DNA of 64,000 nucleotides from Takifugu bimaculatus (Eukaryota > Chordata > Actinopteri > Tetraodontiformes > Tetraodontidae). Under the pieces are notes generated by a model that was not told the DNA's origin, did no database searches, and saw only the letters and a list, made by a program, of their open reading frames with translations. Both the position numbers and the translations under genes were made by a program. The stretch spans positions 20,452,075 through 20,516,074 of the forward strand of contig CP034990.1 in NCBI GenBank assembly GCA_004026145.2, written 5' to 3'. Of this stretch, positions 17,946 through 30,500 are shown piece by piece (position 1 is the stretch's first letter; each line of letters opens with the position of its first letter).

Positions 17946-18232
17946 CTGTGTGTGTGTGTGTGTGTTTCTGTGTGTGCGTGTGTGTGTTTCTTTGTGTGTG
18001 TTTTTGTGTGTTTGCGTGTGCGTGTGTGCGTGCATGCGTGTGCATGTGTGTGTGTGTTTCTGTGTGTGTATTTATGCGTGTGTGTGTTTGCCTGTGCGTG
18101 CGTGTGTGTGTGTGTGTGTTTCTGTGTGTGTGTGTGTGTGTGCTTGCCTGTGTGTGTGTGTGTTTCTGTGTGTGTGTGTTTGCCTGTGTGTGTGTGTGTG
18201 TGTGTGTGTTTCTGTGTGTGCGTGTGTGTGTG

Positions 18233-18267
<35 letters not shown>

Positions 18268-18346
18268 CTGTGTGTGTGTTTTTCTGTGTGCGTGTGTGTC
18301 AGTGTGTGTGTGTGTGTGTGTGTGTGCGTGCATGTGTGTGTGTTTT
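17946..18346. repeat. 400-bp compound TG/TTTC/TTGCC repeat
   Basis: TG tract interrupted by TTTCTG and TTTGCCTG at irregular steps, open in all three plus frames only because the unit lacks stops. Confidence 0.95.
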
Positions 18347-20424
18347 AGGGCGGTACACAGCTTAAACAGCCACCATCGTATCACTTCAGCTGTCAGTCAA
18401 GCGGCGGGGGTGAAGGGTACGGAGGAGACAGACACGCTGGCTAATCATTTTGTAATCAGGCATCAAAACAAAAGGAAAACCGGGTTTATCTGATCAGAGG
18501 CGACGGCTGCCAGCGTCGCCATGGCTGCTTCTCCCTCCTCCTGTCATCATGTCAGGCTAATGGACAGTGGTGAGGAGGGGCGCTAATTAATGTTGACGAC
18601 GCTCGCTGCTAATTTTCCATTTACAGCGTGCCCCTTTTTTCTCCTCAGCCATCAGAGCAGCCGTCTGGCCTCCGCTGCCGTTTGCCGAACGACCTCGGAA
18701 TACACGCCGGACGCCATTTTCCCACCGACCACAACTGTCGTGGCTCTTTCTGCCTTGTTCACCCTCATCCTGACTCCTCATCCTGCTGAGACTCTCTGTC
18801 CCATCTTGAATTGGCTACATCGATCCTTCCAGGCTAACGGCGTCCGCTTGTGGAGGCCGACAGTCAGAACTTTAGATCGTGATGACAACACAAAGCAGCA
18901 GAGAGAGACCATCAACCTGGTCGCCCCTGACGATGTGGGCAGAAGGAGCTCTTACACCTGTGAGCAGGGTCGTCTTGTATAAACCTGGGTCTGTCATTTC
19001 TCCATGGCTCTGGGCTCCTTTCCCAACTGGCAGGAGCACCATTCTACCCCAACACTGGCAATTTTTAGACAGCATTTGTAGTTTTTATGCCAAATGTGGG
19101 ACATTTCTGACGTTGTAGTTTGGTCTGAAGTGTTCAGGACGGGTCAGATGGAGGACGGACTCTGACTGGGGTCTGAAGTAGCTACCAGTGAGAAGTGCTC
19201 AGTCCAGAGGCCGACCTCTACAGAGGACTTTAATTAAAGACAAACCAAATGATCTGAGGAAGCACGTGTCCGTCTGCATACCTTCAGCCAAAAGACCTGA
19301 GAGGTGCATTTTCCTGAGTGGTACAAAGGGACATTAGCTGGTACCAGGCTGAGGAACCAGGAACCACGCAGGTGTATTCTGTCTTAAATGATTTATATTG
19401 GTCATCCGTCTTGGACTGAATAGGAAGTGGTGACATCCACGTAGCTTGTAGGTCATATTGTAGATATAAATGATGATACGCAGACAAGCATGTCCCCAGT
19501 GTCTCCTCACAGACCATACAGGGAATAATAATCAATCTCCGTGCCACGGCCTCTCCAGAAAACAAGGCTTTTGTTGGGGGTTAAGAGCCCCACCTCGGTG
19601 CTCCGAACAGTGGGTCTCTGAGGAGTTGATTCTTTAGGAATGGCTCTTAGAAATCACGAGATTGATAACCATTTAAGCATGACGCCGGTCAATCAGAAAG
19701 ACAAATCCTCTGTGTGGCTGGCTGCTGCCTGCTATTCTGCCGGAGACAGGCATTCTCCTCGCACGCTAACACCCTCCCCAATTTGTCAGAGCACAATAAC
19801 GTCGCTGGCAGACCCCATTTGCATCACTCGGCCCACAACAAATGCAATTGATGAAAATATTGATTATTGCATCATGGAAAAGAGGGATGTCCCTCATGAC
19901 CATTTCTGGAAGGTCCAATGTTTATTCCTTTCATTTATCTTCTTAAACCTTCTGAAGGTGTCCAAAATATTCCTGAAATAACATTAGATAATGCAAATTT
20001 TTTTTTCGGGGGGGGGGGGGGGGATTTATAGAAAATAAAAGGTCCATTTAGTAATACAGTGGTTTTAATTCCACTAACCTGCTGTTGTTGTCCTTTTATC
20101 TTATCACACAAGTCCTAAACCAAGAGGGAAATCGGTTACTAATAAATAATGTGAATTGCGTAATCTCCGAAAGTTCTGGACTGTGCCTGGCTGTGCTCCA
20201 TGCTGCGCTGCTGCCACTGGGAATGACGCAAAAGTCCGGTTATGTTCTTAAACCCATTTTTTATGTTCAAGTGAAAAATAAGGTGTGAACAAAACATCAA
20301 TGAGTGACACAATGCTTATTGTTTCCATTCAGCTGCAACGTATGGATCCGCTCCACTAATCAGTGTCCATCATTAAAGACAACAGCAACAACGCAGAAAC
20401 ATGGCCACACAATGACAACACGGG
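18347..20424. other. intergenic, candidate conserved block and poly-G
   Basis: No exon. A 16-base G run lies at 20008-20023. The 19786-19876 stretch looks constrained. Confidence 0.5.
19786..19876. promoter_or_regulatory. candidate conserved non-coding element
   Basis: Contains CCCATTTGCATCAC (octamer-like ATTTGCAT), AAATGCAATTGATG and AATATTGATTATTGCATCATGG in 90 bases. Suggestive of POU/homeodomain binding; composition only. Confidence 0.35.
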
Positions 20425-21460
20425 GAGCACAGAGGTGTCGTCAGGCGTGTCGTCAGGCGTGTCGTCAGGTGTGTGGAGCACACGGAGGTGTGTCGTCAGG
20501 TGTGTCGTCAGGTGTGTGGAGCACACGGAGGTGTGTCGTCAGGTGTGTGGAGCACACGGAGGTGTGTCGTCAGGTGTGTCGTCAGGTGTGTGGAGCACAC
20601 GGAGGTGTGTCGTCAGGTGTGTCGTCAGGTGTGTGGAGCACACGGAGGTGTGTCGTCAGGTGTGTCGTCAGGTGTGTGGAGCACATGGAGGTGTGTCGTC
20701 AGGTGTGTGGAGCACACAGAGGTGTCGTCAGGTGTGTCGTCAGGCGTGTCGTCAGGCGTGTCGTCAGGTGTGTGGAGCACACGGAGGTGTGTCGTCAGGT
20801 GTGTGGAGCACACGGAGGTGTGTCGTCAGGTGTGTGGAGCACACGGAGGTGTGTCGTCAGGTGTGTCGTCAGGTGTGTGGAGCACACGGAGGTGTGTCGT
20901 CAGGTGTGTGGAGCACACGGAGGTGTGTCGTCAGGCGTGTCATCAGGTGTGTCGTCAGGTGTGTCGTCAGGCGTGTCGTCAGGCGTGTCGTCAGGCGTGT
21001 CGTCAGGTGTGTCGTCAGGTGTGTGGAGCACACGGAGGTGTGTCATCAGGCGTGTCATCAGGTGTGTCGTCAGGTGTGTCGTCAGGCGTGTCGTCAGGCG
21101 TGTCGTCAGGCGTGTCGTCAGGTGTGTGGAGCACACGGAGGTGTGTCGTCAGGTGTGTCGTCAGGCGTGTCGTCAGGCGTGTCGTCAGGTGTGACGTCAG
21201 GTGTGTGGAGCACACGGAGGTGTGTCGTCAGGCGTGTCATCAGGTGTGTCGTCAGGTGTGTCGTCAGGCGTGTCGTCAGGCGTGTCGTCAGGCGTGTCGT
21301 CAGGTGTGTCGTCAGGTGTGTGGAGCACACGGAGGTGTGTCATCAGGCGTGTCGTCAGGCGTGTCGTCAGGCGTGTGGAGCACACGGAGGTGTGTCGTCA
21401 GGCGTGTCGTCAGGTGTGTCGTCAGGCGTGTCGTCAGGCGTGTGGACACCTCCGTGTGTC
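20425..21460. repeat. 1-kb minisatellite of GTGTCGTCAGGY and GTGTGGAGCACACGGAG units
   Basis: An array built from a 12-bp unit and a 17-bp unit whose GTGTGGAGCACAC is an inverted repeat. Blocks of several units recur, for example 20910-21031 and 21207-21328 appear identical, about 297 bases apart. All three plus frames and much of the minus strand stay open (frames of about 300-370 codons), an artefact of the stop-free unit. Confidence 0.95.
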
Positions 21461-23889
21461 TGAGTGGGATTTGTTCTCCTCACCATTCAGCTCTCTCCGT
21501 CACCAGATGCAGGTGCTAGATGGACGAAGGCCTGCTGTGACTCCTCCATCCTTCATCCTTTTCCTTCAGGTGAGCGAAACGCCCACTTAGCTGCATTAAT
21601 TCCTCTTTTTCCTTTCGTGCTGCAGCTGCAAAGATGGAAGCAAAGAGGCTTTGGGATGAAAGGGAGCACAATGGAGCAGTTGCTCCAGTGAACTGAGGGA
21701 GGGTTGTTTGGTCCCAGCCCCTGCAGTCTGCATTCCACAGCACCGATGCAGAGGATGAACCCCCAGAAGAAAAAAAGATTCAAAGTCTGTGCCAGGATAC
21801 CTCATCTGCCAGATGTCAGCGGTGGTGGGAGACACAACAGCTGCTGGTGGAGGCGTAAAAAGGACCATAACACGGTCTTAAAGCCAGCTCGTCCAGGCGG
21901 GGGCGATGGCTACCATCTCCTGTGGCCCAGCATGAACCCCAGCATACAGTGTGGAGGACAGGGTCCTGCTCTGTGGATCCATCCTGGGATGGGCGCTCGG
22001 TCGCTCACACAGTTCAGCTCTAGATTCCAAATCCTTCCCTATAATTCCTACAATGTGTTGAGCACAGGCCAGACCTGGACAAGATCTGTGCCCTGAGGAG
22101 GTGGCCCAGAGTTCCACGGGAGGATGCCCTGGAGCCCACACGCTTGTGTCGTCTGCAGTACCTTCTTCTAGGTGTCACACCTGTACAGGTGGGCACACAC
22201 CTGTCCTGGTTGGGAGGCTGTGGAGGATCGTTGCACCCGTAGAGCCCCACAGCGGGGTGAGCCAGACAAAACACATCAAAGTCCAAGTTCATTCAGACAA
22301 AAGATGCTTGATGGTACCAAACAAGACGTCACCACACCAGGTCATGGAGCCCAACAGGCCAACCTCTTCCGTCTCTGCAGAACCCCAGAGCCTGACCCCC
22401 CACCAGCAAGACGTATGTCCCACTGAAGTAGCTGCATATTATTACCACACAAAACAAGGGCCGATTGATCACGAGGGCATCGATATGTAGTTTGCATGAA
22501 ATTATTCCCTTTAAATAGTCTGTTTTGGAGGCGGCGCGGGGTTGGCTCATCAATAATGTAAATGATCCATTAAGGTATTAAGAGGCTGTCTGAGGGAATG
22601 ACAGAGCGCCATGCGTCACTGAGTTAATATCCAATACAGCAGCGCCTGTCACACAGGCCAGTGGTCAGGCTGATTACAGGCACAAATGAGGGCGAGCCAG
22701 TATCGCTCCCCTTTAAACACGTTCAGTTAAATATTAACAGAAGGCCAAACGTGTCAATTGATGGGCTGATTGGAACCTCTTTGAGATAGCAGCTGCTTTC
22801 AGGAGCACAAGAGAGGATCATTTGGAAAATAACACTGCTGTGATGAGGAGAGTTCCAAGTCAAACATGTCAGAGTTGGTTCAGATCAGCTCCTTCTCCCA
22901 ATCTATATGATCTACCAACTGCCACCTGTAACCTTGAGCCTCCTCCTTCCCTCTCCCCACGTCCCCTGCGACCTTCTGCCCAGCTGCCAATAACAAGGAG
23001 CCAGATGAGGTGACAGTGGAGGAAATGTTCGCCACCAAATTGGTTGTGTCATCTTTAGAATCTGCCATGCAAACCACACCGGAGGGTTCCCATGCAATCC
23101 ATCACGCTATCGATTCCTGCAGGATAAGGAACTCAAATCCGCACCCTAAAGGTTATTCAGACAGTTCTTGGGTGTTCCAGGGGGTGCCCATGTGACCCAG
23201 TGCAGCTCTTATTCATCCTTCCCGTCTCTGGCCAGGCATTTTTCTTTGATGTGATCTTAAAGCTAGGCTGGCTATTTTACCCAGCAGTAGGTTGTTCAGC
23301 TCAGTTTGTAGGGGAAGCCGAGGGTTTAATTCCCAGTGTGGACGACACAGGGAAGGTGCTCTGGTGGTGGTGGGAGCTGCCAGGACACCTCCAGAGCACC
23401 GCTGAGGTCCTTCGGTATCAGTCTTTGGTATCATCTTCTCAGTCACCTGACATCGCTAACGGGTGCCTTCTTGGTTCCTTGCTTGGCCCAGGCTTGATGA
23501 AGTGGACATCGACATATTCCACCTCACACAACAACTTCCCAACAACAGACAACAGCCGTCACTCTGCATTGCACAGCAATAACATGAAAGAAACATATGT
23601 CCATTTGGAGTGTGCACAGTCCTCACGTGTCCGCATCTGTAGCCGCCACGCTATTCAATGCAAGCGTTCCGCCGTCATCTGTGAACGCTACACACGGGGC
23701 CTCGTTAGCCTCCTATTACAGATTTGACAAGTGTGCCATAATGGCCCAATTATCCCAAAATGCCAAATTTCACTCCAAAGGAAACGAAGTTGGTTGTGAT
23801 TAATGGCGAACACTTAAGGGGAAGAGTTAGACAACGCTGTTGGAGAGGAGAAAATATGTATCAGGCTGCCACCGCTGCAGATGCTTCCT

Positions 23890-24010
23890 CCCTCCTGACA
23901 ACTGCAATTCATTTGAGATGCTATTAACATGCATAATTATGCTAATCAAGCAGTAATTAAGTGCCAATTCATCAGAGACCATTTTTGTCAGCAATGAAAA
24001 TGAAGCGCGG
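23890..24010. promoter_or_regulatory. candidate conserved non-coding element, strongest in window
   Basis: Within 120 bases are ATGCATAATTATGCTAAT (overlapping POU-octamer and homeodomain motifs), CAGTAATTAAGTGCC (NKX/LIM-type TAATTAAG) and GCCAATTCATC. The block is non-repetitive and AT-rich, typical of vertebrate developmental enhancers. Conservation not tested. Confidence 0.4.
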
Positions 24011-26019
24011 TGGTTGGGTTTGTTTGGTTTTTTCCTTTAATATTTCTTTTTACAATATTGTCCAAATGGGATGCTTTGGTTGCTCTAAACAGCGTTTGGG
24101 TTGTGTCTCTCCCAACACATTCATTGTAATTACACCATGAGGTCATCATATAATGAATTCATGAATTTAAAGGCTGCCTTGAAACATATGAGCCCACTTC
24201 ATTAATCATGTACGAGGAAAGTTGCAGCTAATCTGCGTCTGTTTGTGTTTCCAATGACACCATGAAGGGGTTCTGGTGTTCAGAAGGGAAGACACGACCT
24301 AACCAGAGTCCTAATTAATTCATAATGATAACACAACCTTTTTAAAGGGGAAGGCCACGTTAATTTGCTCGGTCTCAACCTTGCGCTTGCTCCTGCCTGC
24401 GTCTCCTCTTGTCCCCTCTCGTGGGCGAGCATAGAACCGGGGCTCATGTGGTTTCGGTGGACTCTGGTGGACACGGAACCAACAGTTACTCTGTCCACAG
24501 TTTTGTTGCCAGAAATCTCTGGCGTTGGTGTTGGCTGGGAGCAGTCCAGCAGATCCAGTCCAGCGCCAGCGAGGGCCGCGCAGCCAGAACATAATTATTT
24601 TCACCTTAGATTGTCATCACTGCAGCTTTGTATTATTTGCCTTGTAAAGCTACATTTTTGCACACTTTGGGGGGGGGTTATATTTCTTTAGAAGCACATG
24701 CTTGTGATTTTTTAAGCGCTACAATCAAAGATCTGCTGACATCTAGTGGCTGGATTTCACACTGCAGCGTATTTACCTTCTTGAAGACGTCTAAGCAAAA
24801 TATCTGCTGGCTTCATCCCAGTCGACACCCAGCTTCTCTCTGAGCTGGAGATTAGTCCAAGAGAGGCTACAGATATTAATAAAGCTAAATGAAATCCAGG
24901 AGTTTCAGCTTGTGAGTTCATTTTTTAATGTATGAATTTATTTCAAGTTTAATTTTGCAATTGAAGATTCATTTACATCATTTTCTGTATTTCTTCTGCC
25001 CTGGTCCACGATGCTAACATGCTTTAATGGCAGGGTGCCCCCCAGCAGAGGTGTTCTGCTGAGATATGATGGGATGGGTGTCATTCTGGGTCAGCTGTGA
25101 CGATGACCCGGGGGAACAGAACCTGCTTCTGTCCTGTCGTGGTGCCACCCATCAGACATGGAGGACTGCTGAAATCCCCAGTAAAGCGTCTCCTGTCAGT
25201 CTGGACAGAAACAAAGCTGCAACTCTCCAGCGTCTCTCAGATCCTTTGAAAAATCGTTGAAAGCGAAGCAGAGACGGCAGCTTTGACACAAGCGCTCAAG
25301 CCTCGTTGGATCCGAACACTCAAACATGACTGAAGACTTGTTTCTCTGTTGGAGTTTGACATTGGACAGTGATGCTACGTGCTACAGGAAATGGGTCCTC
25401 AGCTCCTCCAAAATGGCTGTGAAAGACCCTCAAAGAGCATCAAACTGTTGCTGAAGCGAACGGACGAACGCAGCCTGGTCGTCGGCGGGTTCTGAGGTTT
25501 GACGGAGCAGAAGCGGACTCACGCGGACGGCTAAATGCTCCTCTTGACAACACGTCAGGGTGGCCTCGCCGGCCGCTCCGCCATTGCTGGGTGACGTGGT
25601 CATCGTTGTGGCGGGCCTTGTCGGGACAGGCTGGGACGGACGCGGCTTTAGAGGCAGCTTTGGGAGGCAAGCTGGTGTCCGGTTGATGACCCCGACGAGC
25701 AGTGGCGCTGTATGCAAGCAGGAGGGGCGCTCCAGAGGGGCCCGGGGGGGTCCACAGATCAGGCACGGACACACTCACTGCCGTGGTCTCAGCGACAGCA
25801 GAAAAGTCTCCGGAAGTTTCAACCCTGGATGCATTAAAACCTGACGTCCGCCACCATTTCAGCGTGATGCATCCAAACCGAGTGTCCTTGCAGGCTAATA
25901 ACGTGCTACTGTTGGCAAAACCTTTCTTTAAACAGTGATTTATCCAGTATAAACTGTAATATCCTGCATTTTTGTTTCTCACACCGCCAATAGCAAGTAG
26001 CCGGGAAGCAATAACTGTC

Positions 26020-26260
26020 AGAGTCATTTTCACTTAATTAAGGGAACTGAGATTATAATTCAAGGTAAGATGTCAGTTATACCACATTTGCCGATGGAGC
26101 AATTTACAATTTACTAACGTATAATGAGAGAGGTTGACACAAATAATAGGTCTCAACATGTCAGCCATTAGTAAGTGAATAACATTATAGGAATTATCGA
26201 AGGTGCTTGAATCTCTGTGAGCTCATTAGCTGTGAGCAACACTAAGTATTTTCAGCCATG
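26020..26260. promoter_or_regulatory. candidate conserved non-coding element
   Basis: Contains CACTTAATTAAGGG, GATTATAATTCAAGG and GTAAGTGAATAACATTATAGG in a repeat-free block about 0.8 kb beyond the ppfibp2 poly(A) signal. Composition only. Confidence 0.3.
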
Positions 26261-27030
26261 TTTGAGTTGTTTGTTACATTTTTCCTGGTCTGACTAACAA
26301 AAAACTGGATCCTACTTCATTCATTGTAAACTCTCCAACTCTTGAGGGCTCATTTGGAAGTAGAGTTTTACTGTGATGGATGAGGTGATACAAATTGTGT
26401 GTTTTGTGCTGGCCTGATACCCACAGTCTCAACTGTCCAGCTGAAAGACCGGTTAGAATGATATCCAGCTGCCCACATGGCGTCACTGACTGGAAACTGC
26501 ATTCTCACCCCCAAGTCTAAATCTACAGACCCACAAGGTCCAAATGAAATGGCATTTGTTAAAGCTGAAACACGAACTGTTTGGTAAATAATCATTTTTC
26601 CTCGTGAAGCTTCAACCCCATCGATCGCTGGTCAACACTGACGCCTGCTGGTGAAAGTGGTAACTACACGTAATTTAAACGTCCAGGAATACAACTTTTT
26701 TATCCCCAAACCATTTATAATTCAAGCTTGTAAAAGTAGAATTTCGATGGCAAATCACAGCAACTATAAAATAAACGTGAGCTATAAAACATGCATGTTT
26801 CATTTCACTCTTACAGTCACTATGTGGAAATATGAGGAATAAAATTCAACAATTTCAACAAAGGAGAATTTAGCTCCATCTTCTATGTGGCAAACTCTTG
26901 GATGAAAACAGGGTGTTTAAATCAACACAGTTGTATGCATTTCTGTAACTGTTTTCTTTTAAAAAGACTGACCTTAGCTTTAAATTAGCATATCTGAGAG
27001 AGTCGCAGGCATATTTACCACCATAATAAC

Positions 27031-27331
27031 ACCAGCGGCTTCGACATTATTTATTCATCAGAATTCTTTTTCCAGTCCAGCTTAAAGAAAGAGAGACACG
27101 TTTTCCAAGAGAATGTTGCAGAGGGTTGATAGTGTCCAGTCATTCCAGAACCAAAACACAAGGTCATCCATATCCCAACCAGGGTCTTAGATATAAAACA
27201 TGAAATTAAACAGGCTGGATTAAAGCTCTCATCAGGAATGCAGGGAGCAGCGTTCATGACGTCACCATCCATCACGTCACTGCAGATGTGGATCTCTCTG
27301 CAACAGCTGGACAGAAACACATCAGCTACCC
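27031..27331 (-). other. ppfibp2: probable ppfibp2 3' UTR
   Basis: Follows the stop codon and ends just past an AATAAA signal at 27055-27050 (minus strand). Length about 300 bases. The end is inferred from the signal. Confidence 0.6.
27050..27055 (-). terminator. ppfibp2: AATAAA polyadenylation signal, ppfibp2
   Basis: Canonical hexamer on the minus strand about 280 bases after the ppfibp2 stop. Confidence 0.6.
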
Positions 27332-27547
27332 TTAATGTTTGGAGCCTGTTTGAGCTCCTGTCTCCACCTCGTCCTCCTGCTGGTCCGCCTGTCTGGGGGG
27401 GCTGAGGCCTTTGAGAGCTGCGGAGGGGGGATGAGAGCCGCCGTTCGCCGCCACAGCTCCAGTGTCCATGGGGCAGATGTAATCCAGAGAATCGTCCTGT
27501 TTCCTCTTCCTCAGGTGGCTGAACTGAGTGAAGCCCAGCTTCTTTGG
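27332..27547 (-). CDS. ppfibp2: ppfibp2 last coding exon
   Basis: Acceptor TTTCGCTTCCAG; encodes PKKLGFTQFSHLRKRKQDDS, LDYICPMDTGAVAANGG and a Pro/Gln/Glu-rich end stopping at TAA. The KKLGF-F--LRK-K and DYICPM motifs are the conserved liprin-beta tail. Length 216 bp including the stop. Confidence 0.96.
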   Translation of the reverse strand, partial: PKKLGFTQFSHLRKRKQDDSLDYICPMDTGAVAANGGSHPPSAALKGLSPPRQADQQEDEVETGAQTGSKH

Positions 27548-30500
27548 CTGGAAGCGAAAGATATTCAAACATCAATCAAGACAGAAGCCAAAGACCTGCA
27601 GTCTCAGGCGGGGGCTTTACCTTTACTTTGGCGGTGGTGGTGAGGGGTACGTGACCCGTGGCGTTGGCGTACTCTCTCTTCTCCTGCGCTGCCTGAGCTC
27701 CCACCAGAGCAGAAAAGGCTGTGGCGAGGTGACGGCGTAAGAGCGTCTTCTGGGGAGGAATATTTAACAGCAGGGCCAAAGTCTCCGAGCTGAACCGGGG
27801 TTCCAGGATCTGTGGAGGAGCAAAGGGGGGTGCTGGTGGCCAACGGGTTTCCAGACACGTTTAAAAGAAGAAAGTCTCTCCGTGTTCAGCGCTTACAATC
27901 AGGCCGCCATGAACGCCGCTGCCCCGCAGGTTAGGAGCGAATTCTGCCAGATCCACCGACCTGAGCCACTCCATCACACGGTGGTTGGACCACTGCACCA
28001 CCTCTGAAGGGGAGGGGTTCCTCTGGAGGAGAGAGGAGAACAGTATTCACACGGAATATCAGTTCAACACCCAAAAACCTTGTGTTGTGAAACATTTTCC
28101 ATGATGAACTGTTTTTAAGCTCATCTTTCTGGTTTTTTTTTTTTTTTTTTTTTTTGGCCCAAGAGCCTTTTCGTAATTTTTTAGGGTAAGAGTCTGACCT
28201 GATTTAAGAGGATCTGCCTGTGATGTAACTGATCTTTTCAAGGACAATTTGGACTGAAATTTTGCAACCCCACCCTGACCATAATGGTATTTTATTTCTT
28301 TATATATTTTGATGTTTGCATTTTGGTGGAGTGAAAGTCAGACTAAAGACTTTAGACAATATAATTGGAGGAATTTTGTTAGGTAACGTTTCAAATCCCA
28401 TCTATAAAAACATGGAAGACACATATTCACTTAAAAAAAAAAAAAAGATATTAATGCTCTTTACACAAGAATTTGGAAAAAAATAATGTGCGTCTGTCGC
28501 CATCTTGTGGCTAAGAGATGTAATCACAACGTAACAGAACAGAACGCCGGAAGTACCTCCTCCCCTGGTCTGCGGCGGAGACAGTTTGGGTTGAACTTGT
28601 TGACATGAAGGACGTGGATGGCACATTTAATGCTGAGATGATGGAGCTGACTGGTGACCTTTAGACTCAACAGGTCATTCTGAAAGCACAGGAAGAAAAA
28701 TAGCAGTAGGGTAGGCGTTTAATGGGGTGGGGGGTGGGGGGGGGGGTCCTCACCACTGTGAGGTACTGGATCATTCGGCCGTCTACTCGGGCTTCATGGA
28801 ACTGGTCTTTATACTGTGGCAGCCCAATGTCATCTAACCAACCTGAAATCAGAAATAAATTCAGTTTACCTGTTGATTTGTATTGAAAGTTCAAATGATG
28901 CAAGAGAAAACATTCACATGGATGAATTTGCACAGTTATAGAAAGAAACAATAAGTAAGAGCCTCACGGGCGACCCAGATGTAGTCCAGCTCGGAGGACT
29001 TCTCCACCGTCTTGGTGGAAAACGCTCTCAGAGCCAGTTGCAGCTTCTTCCTGTGCAGCGGGTTCCTCATCCTCATCTCCTGGGGTCAGAAAAGGCTGCA
29101 CGTCTGTCTCGGTCTCAGACTCTCCCGACCCAGTGAAGCTTTTGAATCCTCCACCTCCGTATTATTTTATGGATTTTACTCTCTGACCTTTTCCAAATCC
29201 TGAGGCGTGGCCGACAGCAGCGTCTGCCCGCTCTCCACCCACTGTCTGGTCAGATTGACATACTGGCCCAGTCCAAAGTCCTCCAGCCAGCCACACACCT
29301 GCTCCTTGGTCCACTGACTGAACGGAACGCTCATGTCACTGAGAAGAAACACAGACTTTTGTGTTAGTAATCAAAATATTCACCCTAATAAATAATCCGT
29401 CCACGTAAAGGGAAGCACGGTTGTACCGTGAGGATGCAGAGGCTTCAGGAGTCCGGGTCAGTCTGGGTCCTGCTGTTGCTCGGAGTCCCCCTCTTTTGAA
29501 CGGAGCAGCCTCTGGATCTGCAGACTGGAATCCTCCAGACTGGGTTCTCCGGAGTCTGGAATAGTCGGTATCAGCGAAAGACGGCAGGAAATGACGTAAT
29601 GACGTGCTGATGCTTCGCTCACTTTCCCCAGAGTCTCCTGAAGCTGCTGTTGGTCTTCATGTACTCAGGCGACCCCACAGATCTGGGACCACTGTGCACG
29701 TTGGGCTCACAGTGAAGCGGGGAGCTGCTGCTGGACCTGGCCTCATCAGCTTCTTCAAAAGGAGAAAAAAGCAGCTTCAGATAGTTCAAATTTACCCTTC
29801 AGAGAATGTTGCTGAAATGGAGGCTGAGAGTGGTGAGGCTGGGGGAGGCTGGGGGGGGCTGGGGGGGGGGCTGGGTGAGACTAAGAGAGGCTGAGGGAGG
29901 CTGGGAGAGGCTGGGGGAGGCTAAGAGAGGCTGGGGGATGCTGAGAGGCTGGGTGAGACTAAGAGAGGCTGGGGGGGCTGGGAGAGGCTGGGGGAGGCTG
30001 GGGGAGGCTGGGGGAGGCTAGAGAGGCTGGGGGGGGCTGAGAGGCTGGGTGAGACTAAGAGAGGCTGGGGGAGGCTGAGAGGCTGGGTGAGACTAAGAGA
30101 GGCTGGGTGAGACTCAGAGAGGCGGGGGGGGGGCTGGGAGAGGCTGGGGGAGGCTGGGGGGGCTGAGAGGCTGGGTGAGACTAAGAGAGGCTCGGGGGGG
30201 AGAGAGACTGGGTGAGACTAAGAGAGGCTGGGGGGGGCTGAGAGGCTGGGTGAGACTAAGAGAGGCTGGGGGAGGCTGAGAGGCTGGGTGAGACTCAGAG
30301 AGGCTGGGGGGGCTGGGAGAGGCTGGGGAGGCTGGGGGAGGCTGAGAGGCTGGGTGAGACTAAGAGAGGCTGGGGGGGGCTGGGGGAGGCTGGGGGAGGC
30401 TGGGGGAGGCTGAGAGGCTGGGTGAGACTAAGAGAGGCTGGGGGAGGCTGAGAGGCTGGGTGAGACTAAGAGAGGCTGGGGGGGGCTGGGGGAGGCTGGG

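Larger units (their letters stand above)
21461..27030. other. intergenic 3' flank of ppfibp2
   Basis: No gene seen. Enhancer-like blocks at about 22490-22800, 23890-24010, 24120-24240 and 26020-26260. A tRNA-promoter-like patch at about 23285-23340. Confidence 0.55.

Noticed and set aside
20304..21590. Several 300-370 codon open frames across the 20.4-kb array
   Set aside because: All three plus frames are open because the repeat unit lacks stops; no start context, homology or splice structure.
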